64,000 nt of DNA from Streptomyces paradoxus. Lineage in GTDB: Bacteria; Actinomycetota; Actinomycetes; Streptomycetales; Streptomycetaceae. Made by a program: the position numbers and the translations under genes. Location of the stretch: assembly GCF_014202475.1 (NCBI RefSeq), contig NZ_JACHGV010000008.1, positions 186,001-250,000 on the forward strand. The letters are read 5' to 3'. Numbering within the stretch: the first letter of the stretch is position 1; each line of letters begins with the position of its first letter. The notes under the pieces were generated by a model. That model saw nothing but the letters and a program-made list of their open reading frames with translations. It was not told the DNA's origin and did no database searches. Shown one piece after another: positions 51,370 to 59,722 of this stretch.

Positions 51370-52275
51370 TCAGGCTGTCGCCGGTGCGGCGGCGGCCTCC
51401 CGCAGCCGGCGGATCACGCCGCGCACCGCAGGCGAGGTCTCCCCCTTGCGGTAGGCGCCGACCAGCCGGGTGGTCGGCGCCGCGTCGGCCAGCGGCCGGT
51501 AAGCCACTCCCGGGATCTGGACGCGGCGCAGCGAATCGGGCACCAGGGCGACCGCGAGACCACCGCCCACCATGGTCAGAGCCGCGATGAAGTCCCGCAC
51601 CGGGGGAGCGCACCGGGCACTGAAACCGCCCCGCTCCGCCACTTCGAGGATCTGGTCGCGGCAGCCGTACTCCTCGTCGAAGTGCGGGGCCACGAAGCAC
51701 TCGTCGCGCAGTCGGGCCGCCGGAACGGCATCGTGGGCCGCGAGTGGCGACGCGGCCGGCAGCGCCAGCACCACCTGCTCGGTGAGCAGGCAGATCGCCG
51801 TGACCTCGGGTGGGTACTCAGGCCTGTACCGCAGGAATCCGACGTCGATGTCCCCGCAGGCCAGTGCCTCCAGCTGGGCGGGCGTCTCCAACTCCCGTAC
51901 CTGTACCGTCAGTTCGGTGCCTGGGGCCGCGCAGCGGGTGAGGACGTCGGTCAGCACCCCGGAGAACGCGGCGGAGGCGACGTACGCGATCTGCGCGTGT
52001 CCCAGCTCCCCACGACCGGCACGCCGGCCCACCGCCTCGGCCCGGGCGGCCTGGGCGAGGGTCAGCCGCGCCTCGTCCAGGAACAGCCGCCCGGCACCGG
52101 TCAGGGCCGGGCGGGTGCGCCGCCCGCGGTCGATGAGCCGCACACCCAGGTGCGACTCCAGCGCTCTGATCTGCGCGCTGAGCGCCGACGGAGCCAGATG
52201 CAGACGGTCCGAGGCCCGGGCGAAGTGCAGTTCCTCCGCGACCACGACGAACGACTCGAGCCAGCGCAGTTCCAC
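51370..52275 (-). CDS. LysR-family transcriptional regulator
   Basis: The 301-residue protein has the N-terminal winged HTH (MELRWLESFVVVAEELHFAR, ASDRLHLAPSALSAQIRALE, SHLGVRLIDRGRRTRPALTG) and a periplasmic-binding-type effector domain (VAYVASAAFSGVLTDVLTRC, CGDIDVGFLRYRPEYPPEVT). This is the standard layout and length. It lies between the ring-cleavage operon and the glutarate-type genes; which it controls is not visible. Aromatic or organic acids are common co-inducers in this family. Confidence 0.9.
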   Translation of the reverse strand: MELRWLESFVVVAEELHFARASDRLHLAPSALSAQIRALESHLGVRLIDRGRRTRPALTGAGRLFLDEARLTLAQAARAEAVGRRAGRGELGHAQIAYVASAAFSGVLTDVLTRCAAPGTELTVQVRELETPAQLEALACGDIDVGFLRYRPEYPPEVTAICLLTEQVVLALPAASPLAAHDAVPAARLRDECFVAPHFDEEYGCRDQILEVAERGGFSARCAPPVRDFIAALTMVGGGLAVALVPDSLRRVQIPGVAYRPLADAAPTTRLVGAYRKGETSPAVRGVIRRLREAAAAPATA

Positions 52276-52363
52276 CGGTACCTCCGTCGTGCTGGGATCA
52301 CCCCGCGGCGGCGTCAGGGCAGAACAGGACCGCCGCGGGGCGAGTTCGGGGCGTCTTCCGGGT

Positions 52364-53473
52364 TCAGGGGATCACGACGTAGTTGCTGAATCCACCGTCG
52401 CGATCCGTCACGCGTCCCGAGATGGCTTCGTTGACCTCGGCCAGCGGGTAGGGCTTCGTGATCAGGTAGGACAGGTCCAGCGCCCCGGTCGCCACCATGT
52501 CGGCGACTTCCTGGCCCTGCGCGGTCGTGAACCAGTTGGAGCCGATCAGCTGGACCTGCTCGTCCATGAGCCACTTGACGTCCACGGGAAGCCGGTCGGC
52601 CACCCCGCCGACGTTGACGACCCTGCCGCCCCGGCGGACCCCCTGCATGGAGTCGAGCATCGTCTCCACCGGAGCCTTCGCGCCGAGCGCACTGATGACG
52701 AAGTCAGCCCCCTCGCCGCCGGTGCGGGACTTGGCCCACTCCCCGGTGGAGCCCTCGCCCAGCCGCATGACCTCGATCCGGTCCGGGGCCAACTCCTTGA
52801 CCCGCTTGAGGAGTTCCTCGTTGCGGCCCGTGCCGAGGACCCTGGAGACACCGGAGGCCAGCGCGAGGAGGGTGGAGGCGACACCCAGTGTGCCCGTGAC
52901 CCCGTCGATCAGCGCGACCTGGCCGGGGGCGGCCGCGGCGTTCTTGAGGGCGCCGTAGGAGGTTCCGATGTAGCCGAGCTTTCCGGCCTGCTCGAACGTC
53001 ATGTTGTCGGGGATGTTGACGATCGCGTGCTGCGGCGCGGTCATGTACTCGGCGAAGCCGCCGTAGGGGTACAGGTCGAAGATCCGCTGGCCGTCGCGGG
53101 AGGTGCTGAAGTAGCCGTTCAGGGTGAAGTAGCGGCATCGGCTGAGTTCGCCGCCGCGGCACACCTGGCAGCTGCCGCAGGACCGCAGCGGGCTCACGTA
53201 GACCCGGTCGCCGGGCTTGGTGTTGAGCACCGCCTCGCCGACCGCCTCGACCACACCCGCCGGGTCGAGACCGAAGATCGCGGGGAGCTGGGGCAGCGGC
53301 TGATGCGGATACCAGGTGGGCCAGTTGTTGATGACATTGGCCATGTTCGGCACGATCCCGCATGCCTTGACCCGCACCAGCACGTCGGTGGGCCTCGGGG
53401 TGGGCACGTCGATCGTGTCCACCGACATCGGCGCACCGAGTTCGTGCAGTCGCGCGGCGAGCATTTTCGCCAT
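52364..53473 (-). CDS. Medium-chain zinc-type alcohol dehydrogenase
   Basis: The 369-residue protein has a structural zinc loop SCGSCQVCRGGELSRC and a Rossmann fold beginning ALIDGVTGTLGVASTLLALA. The catalytic-zinc region is altered: KACGIVPNMANV keeps one Cys, but the usual GHE is GLD. The zinc-binding substrate end may therefore differ from classical ADHs. It belongs to the operon led by the enolase paralogue, 40 bases after the carboxymuconolactone-decarboxylase-like gene. It probably oxidises or reduces an intermediate of the ring-cleavage route. Confidence 0.82.
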   Translation of the reverse strand: MAKMLAARLHELGAPMSVDTIDVPTPRPTDVLVRVKACGIVPNMANVINNWPTWYPHQPLPQLPAIFGLDPAGVVEAVGEAVLNTKPGDRVYVSPLRSCGSCQVCRGGELSRCRYFTLNGYFSTSRDGQRIFDLYPYGGFAEYMTAPQHAIVNIPDNMTFEQAGKLGYIGTSYGALKNAAAAPGQVALIDGVTGTLGVASTLLALASGVSRVLGTGRNEELLKRVKELAPDRIEVMRLGEGSTGEWAKSRTGGEGADFVISALGAKAPVETMLDSMQGVRRGGRVVNVGGVADRLPVDVKWLMDEQVQLIGSNWFTTAQGQEVADMVATGALDLSYLITKPYPLAEVNEAISGRVTDRDGGFSNYVVIP

Positions 53474-53513
53474 GGAAATACTCCTGAAGTGATGAGCCGT
53501 ACGGTGCCGAAAC

Positions 53514-54065
53514 CTAGGAATGGGCGAACGGGTCCGGGTAATTGTCTTCGAGGTCGATGTCCAGCAGTCCCATGATGCGGACGCCGGAGTTGTACCAGGC
53601 GATGGACAACGACAGTTCGACCATCTGCCGGCTCGTCAGGTGAGCGGCGGCGGCCTGCCAGGTCTCCTCCGAGACGTCGACCCGGAGGGTGGACTCCCTG
53701 GCGAGTCGCATGACCGCCTTCTCCGTCTCGTCGAACAGACCGGAGTGCTCGAAGTCGGCCACCGACGCGAGCTGTTCCTCGGTGAGCCCGGCCTTGAGGC
53801 CGTGCGACTGATGATGGGCGACCTCGTACGCCGACCGGGTCGCGTGACCCACGGTCAGGATCGCCAGTTCCCGCAACCTGGGGCTGAGATCGGCGGCCCG
53901 CAGCGAGTTGGCATAGGTCAGGAAGGCGTCCAGCTGGGCGGGCGCGTGGGTGAGGGCGAGGAAGATGTTCGCCGTCGGGACCTTGCGTTCGGTCTCCAGC
54001 CGGTCGTACAGCGGCTTCAGCGACTCGTCCGCGTCCTCGCGGAGCAGATAGGGAACTCGTGCCAT
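53514..54065 (-). CDS. Carboxymuconolactone decarboxylase/AhpD-fold protein without redox cysteines
   Basis: The 183-residue all-helical protein has the family core NIFLALTHAPAQLDAFLTYA, LSPRLRELAILTVGHATRSA, YEVAHHQSHGLKAGLTEEQL and MVELSLSIAWYNSGVRIMGL. The YExxHHxxxxxxAGL motif is conserved, but the CxxC of AhpD peroxidases is absent, so a decarboxylase or lactone-type role is more likely than a peroxidase. It sits between the dioxygenase and dehydrogenase genes. Confidence 0.83.
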   Translation of the reverse strand: MARVPYLLREDADESLKPLYDRLETERKVPTANIFLALTHAPAQLDAFLTYANSLRAADLSPRLRELAILTVGHATRSAYEVAHHQSHGLKAGLTEEQLASVADFEHSGLFDETEKAVMRLARESTLRVDVSEETWQAAAAHLTSRQMVELSLSIAWYNSGVRIMGLLDIDLEDNYPDPFAHS

Positions 54066-54101
54066 GGCGTCTCCTTGAAGCAGGGGGGTGCGGGCGGAAG
54101 G

Positions 54102-55106
54102 TCAGGGGAGGGGCTGCTCCAGCAGGAACCGCTCCAGCGACATCGGATTCGGCTGCTCGGCCGGCGGAATCAGCGGCGCGCCGACGAACGGCGACGCCTC
54201 GAAGTACCACTTCTCCAGCGCGGGGAGCCCCCAGCGCACATTGGTGCTCAGCGATGCCGCGTCCCAGCGCACCGGCTCGACCTCGGTGTCGATCGTCTGG
54301 TAGTGGCTGTTGAAGACCTCGACCCGGTGACCGTCGGGGTCACGGAGGTACGCGAACAGCATCCCGCCGGGACCGTGCCGCCCGGGGCCGCGCTCGACCC
54401 CTTCGCCGTAGCCGAGGATGCCCGCCCAGTCGCACGCGGTGAAGATGTCGCGGCTCTCGGAGACGGTGTACGCGAAGTGGTGCAGCGCGGGCCCGGTGTT
54501 CTCGACGATCGCGAGGTCGAGACACGTGCCCTTGCGGTACATGAACGCGCTCAGCAGCTTGTCGCCGTGCTCCAGGTACTCCGAGTTGCGAAAGCCCAGC
54601 TCACTGTAGAAGGCGCACAGCTCATAGGCGTCGGGCGCGAAGATCTGGTAGTGGTCCAGCCGCTGCGCGTGAGCGCCCTTGTACTGCTGGAAGTCGATGT
54701 GCAGCCGCGGCCGGGTCTCCATGTGCGCGCACAGTTCCAGCGGCGTGCCGATGGGGTCGCTGACGTGCAGCGTGCGGCCCTGGTACGGGGCGTCCACCCA
54801 CTCGGCGGGCAGGCCACGATCGCGGAACCATGCGTACGCGAGATCGAGGTCCTCGTCGAAGAACACCCGGAAACCGATCCTCCTGCACGCGCCCGCGCCC
54901 TCTTCGTCGAGCTCCAGGACGAGGCTGTGGTGGCAGGCCTCGGCCAGGCCGCGCAGGTAGCAGGTGCGCTCGTCCTCGTCGCTGACGACGAGCCCCAGAG
55001 CGTTCACGTAGAAGTTCCGGCTCTCGGCCAGATCGGCGACGGTGAGCCGGACGTGGCCGGCGCGGGTGATATTGAAACTCGGGCGCAGATTGACGGGTGG
55101 CAGCAT
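54102..55106 (-). CDS. Extradiol (catechol-type) ring-cleavage dioxygenase, HPCD-like
   Basis: The 334-residue, two-module VOC protein resembles homoprotocatechuate 2,3-dioxygenase. It has VRLTVADLAESRNFYVNALG, then RLDHYQIFAPDAYELCAFYS (His152), TGPALHHFAYTVSESRDIFT (His210) and ERGPGRHGPGGMLFAYLRDP DGHRVEVF (Glu263): the 2-His-1-carboxylate iron site. By alignment from memory, the second-sphere acid-base His of HPCD (His200) corresponds to Leu196 here (RKGTCLDLAI), so chemistry or substrate may differ. It cleaves a catechol next to the hydroxyls. It is second in the enolase-led operon, 59 bases downstream. Confidence 0.85.
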   Translation of the reverse strand: MLPPVNLRPSFNITRAGHVRLTVADLAESRNFYVNALGLVVSDEDERTCYLRGLAEACHHSLVLELDEEGAGACRRIGFRVFFDEDLDLAYAWFRDRGLPAEWVDAPYQGRTLHVSDPIGTPLELCAHMETRPRLHIDFQQYKGAHAQRLDHYQIFAPDAYELCAFYSELGFRNSEYLEHGDKLLSAFMYRKGTCLDLAIVENTGPALHHFAYTVSESRDIFTACDWAGILGYGEGVERGPGRHGPGGMLFAYLRDPDGHRVEVFNSHYQTIDTEVEPVRWDAASLSTNVRWGLPALEKWYFEASPFVGAPLIPPAEQPNPMSLERFLLEQPLP

Positions 55107-55165
55107 GGGGTCTCCGTGCTCCGATCGGCTCTGTATTTCGATGACTGTAATACTTCGAACTGTTT

Positions 55166-56476
55166 TTACGGCTCGGTCGTGGAAGGCCCGGAATCGGAGA
55201 ATGTGAAGGCGGACCATCCGCTGAATTCCGCGGATTCGCCGAGGGACTCCTCGATGCGCAGAACCTCGTTCCACTTGGCCATGCGCTCGGAGCGGGTGAA
55301 CGAGCCCACCTTGAGCTGTCCCGCGTCCCATCCGACGCTGAGATGGGCGATGGTGACGTCCTCGGTCTCACCGGACCGGGCCGAGACGATGGTGCCGAAG
55401 CCGGCGTCCTTCCCGGCCCGCAGCGCCTGGAACGCCTCCGTGACCGTGCCGGCCTGGTTCGGCTTCACCAGGACGGCGTTCGCGGCCCCGCCGGTGGCGG
55501 CGGCCTCCACCCGCTTGGCATTGGTGACCAGGTAGTCGTCTCCGATCACCTGGCAACGGTGGCCGTGACGCCGGGTGAACTCCACCATGCCGTCGGTGTC
55601 GTCCTCGCCCACCGGGTCCTCGACGGAGAGGATCGGATACTGCTCGATCCAGCCGCCCAGCATGTCGATCAGCGCCGTGGTGTCCAGCGTGCGGTCGTCC
55701 AGGGCCAGTGTGTACCGCCCGCCGCTGCCGAACTGCGAGGCCGCGATGTCCAGCGAGATGCCGACCTGCGTCGAGGGGTCGAAACCGGCCTTCTCGATCG
55801 CCCGGGTGAGCGTTTCGAGGGCCTCCTCGTTGGAGTCGAACGCGGGCCAGAAGCCGCCCTCGTCGGCCACGCCCTGGGCCTTGCCCGCCCTGCGCATCAG
55901 GCTGCCGGCCGCCCGGTAGATCTCCGCGGTCCAGTCGAGGGCCTCGGAGAAGCTGCCCGCGGCGGGGCACATGACCATGAAGTCCTGGACGTCGACGCGA
56001 CGGTCGGCGTGGGCACCACCGCCGAAGATCTGGATCTCCGGCAGCGGGATCCGGACCGGCCGGCCGCCGGCCAGGTGCTGCCACAGCGGTACGCCCTCCG
56101 ACGCCGCGGCGGCGTGCAGGACCGCCATGGACGTGGCGACGATCGCGTTGCCGCCGAGGCGGCTGCGGTCGGGAGTTCCGTCGAGGTCGACCAGGAGCCG
56201 GTCGACGGCCTCCTGATCGCTCGCGTCGCGGCCCAGGAGTGCGGGGGCGATCTCGTGGTTCACCGAACCGACCGCCCGCTGGACGTCCAGCCCGCCGAAG
56301 CGGCTGCCACCGTCACGCAGGTCGAGCGCCTCGCCCTGGCCCGTCGACGCGCCCGCCGGTGCGATGGCCCGGCCGATCGCACCGTCCGCCAGACGCGCCT
56401 CGACCTCCACGGTGGGGCGCCCGCGGGAATCCCACACCCTGCGGCCATAGAGCTCGGCGATCCGCGCGTCTGTCAT
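55166..56476 (-). CDS. Enolase paralogue with substituted active-site residues
   Basis: The 436-residue protein starts MTDARIAELYGRRVWDSRGR and has the full enolase fold: GAHADRRVDVQDFMVM, AQGVADEGGFWPAFDSNEEA, ISLDIAASQFG, LSVEDPVGEDD, VIGDDYLVTN, VLVKPNQAGTVTEAFQALRA and QLKVGSFTRSERMAKWNEVL. By yeast numbering Glu211, Asp246, Glu295, Asp320, Lys345 and Lys396 are present, but Glu168 is Asp (VQDFM) and His373 is Ala (VSARSGETED instead of SHRSGETED). It leads the ring-cleavage operon under a LacI-type operator, so it is probably not the glycolytic enzyme. A related enolisation or dehydration on a pathway acid is a reasonable guess. Confidence 0.85.
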   Translation of the reverse strand: MTDARIAELYGRRVWDSRGRPTVEVEARLADGAIGRAIAPAGASTGQGEALDLRDGGSRFGGLDVQRAVGSVNHEIAPALLGRDASDQEAVDRLLVDLDGTPDRSRLGGNAIVATSMAVLHAAAASEGVPLWQHLAGGRPVRIPLPEIQIFGGGAHADRRVDVQDFMVMCPAAGSFSEALDWTAEIYRAAGSLMRRAGKAQGVADEGGFWPAFDSNEEALETLTRAIEKAGFDPSTQVGISLDIAASQFGSGGRYTLALDDRTLDTTALIDMLGGWIEQYPILSVEDPVGEDDTDGMVEFTRRHGHRCQVIGDDYLVTNAKRVEAAATGGAANAVLVKPNQAGTVTEAFQALRAGKDAGFGTIVSARSGETEDVTIAHLSVGWDAGQLKVGSFTRSERMAKWNEVLRIEESLGESAEFSGWSAFTFSDSGPSTTEP

Positions 56477-56606
56477 GGCGGTGCAACCTTTCGGAGTTCG
56501 GGCGTTCGGAGCGCCGGGCGGTGCATGTGCCTGTCCCGCCTGTCCACCAGAAGGAGGAAGGGGCGCCCCCGCAGCCGGAGGCATGTTCATCCGGTGCGGC
56601 CCGCTG

Positions 56607-56624
56607 TGTGCTAACGATAGCGCA
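56607..56624. promoter_or_regulatory. LacI-type operator 1 (enolase-led operon)
   Basis: TGTGCTAACGATAGCGCA contains the 16-base palindrome GTGCTAAC/GATAGCGC. It lies 131 bases upstream of the enolase-paralogue start. It is one of five copies in the window and matches those flanking the LacI-family gene at 60054-61085. Confidence 0.75.
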
Positions 56625-56722
56625 ATCGTGGGAACTGACGAGGGTTCTGTCAAGAGGTGAGCGGTGCTGCAATGCGCTTCTGTCTTCCCGATCCATGCGA
56701 CCCTTGGCCCTGCCGCAGGCTA

Positions 56723-56738
56723 GTGCTATCGTTTGCAC
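56723..56738. promoter_or_regulatory. LacI-type operator 2 (FMN reductase gene)
   Basis: GTGCTATCGTTTGCAC has near-perfect half-sites GTGC...GCAC. It lies 129 bases before the FMN reductase start and 116 bases from operator 1, so one regulator could bridge the two divergent promoters. Confidence 0.7.
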
Positions 56739-56775
56739 AACCCGTTCGTGAGACTGAGACGCTGCGGAAGAGACT

Positions 56776-56833
56776 CCGGCGAGCCCGCGCTGTCCTGGAC
56801 GGACGGACAGCACAGGCAGCGCGGGTTCGCCGG
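56776..56833 (+). promoter_or_regulatory. Long leader hairpin before the FMN reductase gene
   Basis: CCGGCGAGCCCGCGCTG (56776-56792) pairs with CAGCGCGGGTTCGCCGG (56817-56833): 17 positions, one of them G-U. The 24-base loop holds a smaller nested TGTCC/GGACA pairing. It ends 33 bases before the ATG, beyond operator 2, and so lies in the mRNA leader. Confidence 0.5.
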
Positions 56834-56866
56834 GCCCGGTCGCGGCCGACAGGAAAGCGAGCTGTC

Positions 56867-57460
56867 ATGACCCCTGAGCCGTCTGCCGCCCCCATGATCC
56901 TGACCACGGTCGTGGCCAGCACGCGTCCGGGGCGGGTGGGACGATCCGTCGCGGACTGGTTCACCGCCCGGGCCGCGCAGTGCGAGCAGTTCGAGTCGCA
57001 CGTGGTCGACCTGCGCGAACTCGCCCTTCCCTTCTACGACGAGCCGCATCCGCCCGCTCTCCAGCGGTACACGCACAGCCACACCCGCACATGGAGCCGT
57101 GTCGTCGACGCCTCGGACGCGTTCGTGTTCGTCACCTCGGAGTACAACGGGGGCTTCCCGGCTCCGCTGAAGAACGCGTGGGACTACCTCGTCGTGGAGT
57201 GGCAGCACAAGCCTGCCGCGTTCGTCAGCTACGGGGGCGTCTCGGCGGGCACCCGGGCCGTGCAGATGGCCAAGCAGGTGGTGGCCAACCTGAGGATGCT
57301 GCCGATCGGCCCGACCGTGAGCATCCCGTTCGTCAGTGAACACGTCGAGGACGGAGCGTTCCTGGCCGGCAAGATCCATGAGGCCGCCGCCGAGCACATG
57401 CTGGACGAACTCGTGCGCACCGCGACGGTGATGCGCCTGTTGCGGAGGGGAGCGTACTGA
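56867..57460 (+). CDS. NAD(P)H-dependent FMN reductase-type oxidoreductase
   Basis: The 197-residue flavodoxin-fold protein starts at ATG 56867 (AGGAAAGCGA upstream). It carries MILTTVVASTRPGRVGRSVA (flavin-phosphate loop), FVFVTSEYNGGFPAPLKNAW (EYNxxxPxxLKNAxD signature), WQHKPAAFVSYGGVSAGTRA and MLPIGPTVSIPFV. It reduces FMN or a quinone with NAD(P)H. It has its own LacI-type operator and probably serves an oxygenase or quinone step of the same catabolic route. Confidence 0.87.
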   Translation: MTPEPSAAPMILTTVVASTRPGRVGRSVADWFTARAAQCEQFESHVVDLRELALPFYDEPHPPALQRYTHSHTRTWSRVVDASDAFVFVTSEYNGGFPAPLKNAWDYLVVEWQHKPAAFVSYGGVSAGTRAVQMAKQVVANLRMLPIGPTVSIPFVSEHVEDGAFLAGKIHEAAAEHMLDELVRTATVMRLLRRGAY

Positions 57461-57506
57461 GCGGCGGCGGTCGCGTGAAGGACGCGGCGTGCTCCTCCCG
57501 CGATGG

Positions 57507-57728
57507 TCAAGCGCATGTACAGGCGCGGCATCCGCGCGGTGGCGGGCGACGTGCCGACGTCGGCGGCACATGCCGCCAGGCACAGCCGCTGGTCAGCGCG
57601 TACACCACTGCCGTGAACACGGCCCGCTCGTCACGCGGAGAGGTCCGGCCGCCTTGCGGACGAGCAGCGAACGACGGCAGCAACGGGGCGGCCCACTGGC
57701 AGAGTTCATCAGGAACCGGACGCTTCAC
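57507..57728 (-). pseudogene. IS5-family transposase remnant (N-terminal part)
   Basis: The minus strand reads VPDELCQWAAPLLPSFAARP, QGGRTSPRDERAVFTAVVYA and LTSGCAWRHVPPTS, the N-terminal domain of IS5-type transposases (LxPxxP...RAVxxAxxYxLxSGCAWR). After that the frame degenerates (ARRPPPRGCRACTCA) and the DDE part is missing. Confidence 0.7.
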
Positions 57729-57787
57729 TGATCAGCACCCACGACCGGCAGCATGCCGCACGAACGCTACGTCACGTGAGACGACCT

Positions 57788-58372
57788 TCAAGCCTCGATC
57801 GGTGCGGCCGACCTGGCGGCCTGCTCGATCTTCGCGCGGTAGGCGGCACGGGCTTCCTCGTCGATCTGCTGCTCGTGTTCGGCGCGCAACCCGGTCCGGC
57901 CGTCGAGGCCCTCGCGCAGGATATCGGCGTGCCCGGCATGCCGGATGGACTCGCCGAGGACATGGACCATGATGGCGAACAGGTTCGTGTCGGCATAAGG
58001 CTCCGGCCACCACGGCACGTGGCCGGGGGCGTCGAGGGGAAGGTCGTTGATCGTCGCGTCCGAGTGTTCCCACGTGCGCTGGTAGAACCCGATGATCTGA
58101 TCGCGGGTCTCCTCCTCGGTCGCCCACAGATCGCTGCCGTTGGAGTCCTGCCACCGGGGCAGCGGTTCCGGGGAAGGGCGGTCGAAGACCTCGCCGAAGT
58201 ACCTGGCCTCGACGGTGGCCACGTGTTTGACCAGGCCGAGGAGGTTGGTCCCGGTCGCTGTCAAAGGCCGGCGGGCGTCGTATTCGGACAAGCCGTCGAG
58301 TTTCCAGAGCAGCGCCTTGCGGTCCCGCCGCAGTCTCCCGTGCAGGTTGTCTTTCGCGAATTCATCGATCAT
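57788..58372 (-). CDS. DinB family protein (DUF664-like)
   Basis: The 194-residue protein starts MIDEFAKDNLHGRLRRDRKA and forms the four-helix DinB fold with putative metal histidines: NLLGLVKHVATVEARYFGEV, FDRPSPEPLPRWQDSNGSDL, TNLFAIMVHVLGESIRHAGH and ADILREGLDGRTGL. The HxxxxEsRYFG and HxxESIRHAGHxDILRE pattern is that of the mycothiol/bacillithiol-dependent DinB group. It may act as a thiol transferase or detoxifying enzyme. No operon partner. Confidence 0.85.
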   Translation of the reverse strand: MIDEFAKDNLHGRLRRDRKALLWKLDGLSEYDARRPLTATGTNLLGLVKHVATVEARYFGEVFDRPSPEPLPRWQDSNGSDLWATEEETRDQIIGFYQRTWEHSDATINDLPLDAPGHVPWWPEPYADTNLFAIMVHVLGESIRHAGHADILREGLDGRTGLRAEHEQQIDEEARAAYRAKIEQAARSAAPIEA

Positions 58373-58607
58373 GCGGCATGAGCCTGCCATCGGCTGCCCG
58401 TGGTCTCAAGATCCCGTACGTGGTGGGCGATGACGGCCAGAGCCGAGGCCTGGCCGTGGCCGGCCGCCCTGGCTTGCTGAAATGGGGTCACAGGGACTGC
58501 CGTACCTCTCAGCGGCAGCTGCATTTCCGAATGCCGGGACTTTCGGTTGCCCGCTGCCGTCCGAGAGCGGGGATGGTGCGCCACCGGCGCGGCGTCGGTC
58601 CGCGGAC

Positions 58608-59054
58608 TCAGGCGAGGGCTGCGACCAGCAGGGCGAAGGCGGCGATGATGACGGCGACGCGTACGTAGTGGAAGCGGTCCCAGCGGTTCATCTGCTCCTT
58701 CCAGTCCTCGGGCCGGTTCTCGGGGGTCCATGTCTTGCCCCGGTTGTTGATCGGGACGAGCAGCAGAAGCGACATGATCACGCTGAGGATCAGCAGCACG
58801 CCGGCGGTGACGACGAGGCCGGTCCCGTGGTGGTGCCATCCGGCGGCGGCCCAGACCGCGACGAGGACGAGCGAGGAGATGTACCAGACCGGCATCAGGG
58901 CGCCGAGCATCCGGCCCCCGTGGGCGCGGCCGAGCACGCCGCTGTCCTCGGGTAGTCCGTTGAGGATCGGGTTGATGACGAAGGCGACGGAGAACTCCAC
59001 CCCCACCATGAGGCCGACGACCACGGTGGTGAACACCTCGAGTGCGTTGAGCAT
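58608..59054 (-). CDS. DUF1772 (anthrone oxygenase-like) membrane protein
   Basis: The 148-residue protein has four hydrophobic helices: TTVVVGLMVGVEFSVAFVIN, GRMLGALMPVWYISSLVLVA, LVVTAGVLLILSVIMSLLLL and VRVAVIIAAFALLVAALA. The motif VPINNRGKTWTPENRPEDWK matches the conserved P-x-N-x-x-x-x-W loop of DUF1772. It is divergent from the TetR gene at 59144, with three TetR-type half-palindromes between the two, so it is the likely target of that repressor. Confidence 0.87.
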   Translation of the reverse strand: MLNALEVFTTVVVGLMVGVEFSVAFVINPILNGLPEDSGVLGRAHGGRMLGALMPVWYISSLVLVAVWAAAGWHHHGTGLVVTAGVLLILSVIMSLLLLVPINNRGKTWTPENRPEDWKEQMNRWDRFHYVRVAVIIAAFALLVAALA

Positions 59055-59070
59055 GATGACCCCCAGGAAT

Positions 59071-59134
59071 CTAGCACTGCTAGCTGATGAGGCAACGCTA
59101 GTCCTGCTACCGCTCGATTGTCTAGCGGTGCTAG
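59071..59134. promoter_or_regulatory. Cluster of TetR-type operators (CTAGCNNTGCTAG)
   Basis: Perfect-armed copies CTAGCACTGCTAG (59071-59083) and CTAGCGGTGCTAG (59122-59134) flank a weaker copy, CTAGTCCTGCTAC (59098-59110). They fill the 89-base divergent region between the DUF1772 and TetR genes. Copy 3 ends 9 bases before the TetR start, so autoregulation is likely. Confidence 0.7.
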
Positions 59135-59143
59135 GATCGAGTC

Positions 59144-59722
59144 ATGTCGGTACAGGAACGCAAGGAGCGTGAACGCGCGAGCCGCGAGCGCCTTATCGTG
59201 GCGACGGCCCGTGAACTCGCCGAGCAGCAGGGCTGGGACGCGGTCACGACCCGCCGGCTGGCCGAGCGCATCGAGTACAGCCAGCCCGTCCTCTACAGCC
59301 ATTTCCGCGGCAAGCGCGAGATCATCGGCGCTGTCGCCCTCGAGGGTGCCGCCGAGATGGCCGTGGCGCTCCGGGCCGCGACCTCCGCCGCGGACGGCCC
59401 GCGCGCCCGGGTCACGGCCCTCGCCCGCGCCTACCTCCACTTCGCCGAGCGCAACCCGGCGGTCTACGACGCCATGTTCCAGCTTGACGGCGGCCTGGCG
59501 TTCGCGCACGAGGACACCCCACAGCCGCTGAAGGACGCCTTCGCCGCCCTGCTGGAAAGCCTCGACGAGGTCGCCGGGGACGGCGTCCACCCGGCACTGT
59601 TCACCGAGGTGTTCTGGGCGGCCCTGCACGGGCTGGCCACCCTGACCAGGGAGGGACGGTTGCCGCCCGAGGACACCGAGCGTCGGGTGGAACTGCTGGT
59701 GGACCGGCTCGCCAAGGTCTGA
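59144..59722 (+). CDS. TetR-family transcriptional regulator
   Basis: The 192-residue protein starts MSVQERKERERASRERLIVA. The HTH (about 12-58) contains ARELAEQQGWDAVTTRRLAE and RIEYSQPVLYSHFRGKREII (YSHFxxKxxI). The C-terminal part (LAFAHEDTPQPLKDAFAALL, FTEVFWAALHGLATLTREGR) matches the WHG-type effector domain. It is divergent from the DUF1772 gene with tandem operators between them. Confidence 0.9.
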   Translation: MSVQERKERERASRERLIVATARELAEQQGWDAVTTRRLAERIEYSQPVLYSHFRGKREIIGAVALEGAAEMAVALRAATSAADGPRARVTALARAYLHFAERNPAVYDAMFQLDGGLAFAHEDTPQPLKDAFAALLESLDEVAGDGVHPALFTEVFWAALHGLATLTREGRLPPEDTERRVELLVDRLAKV

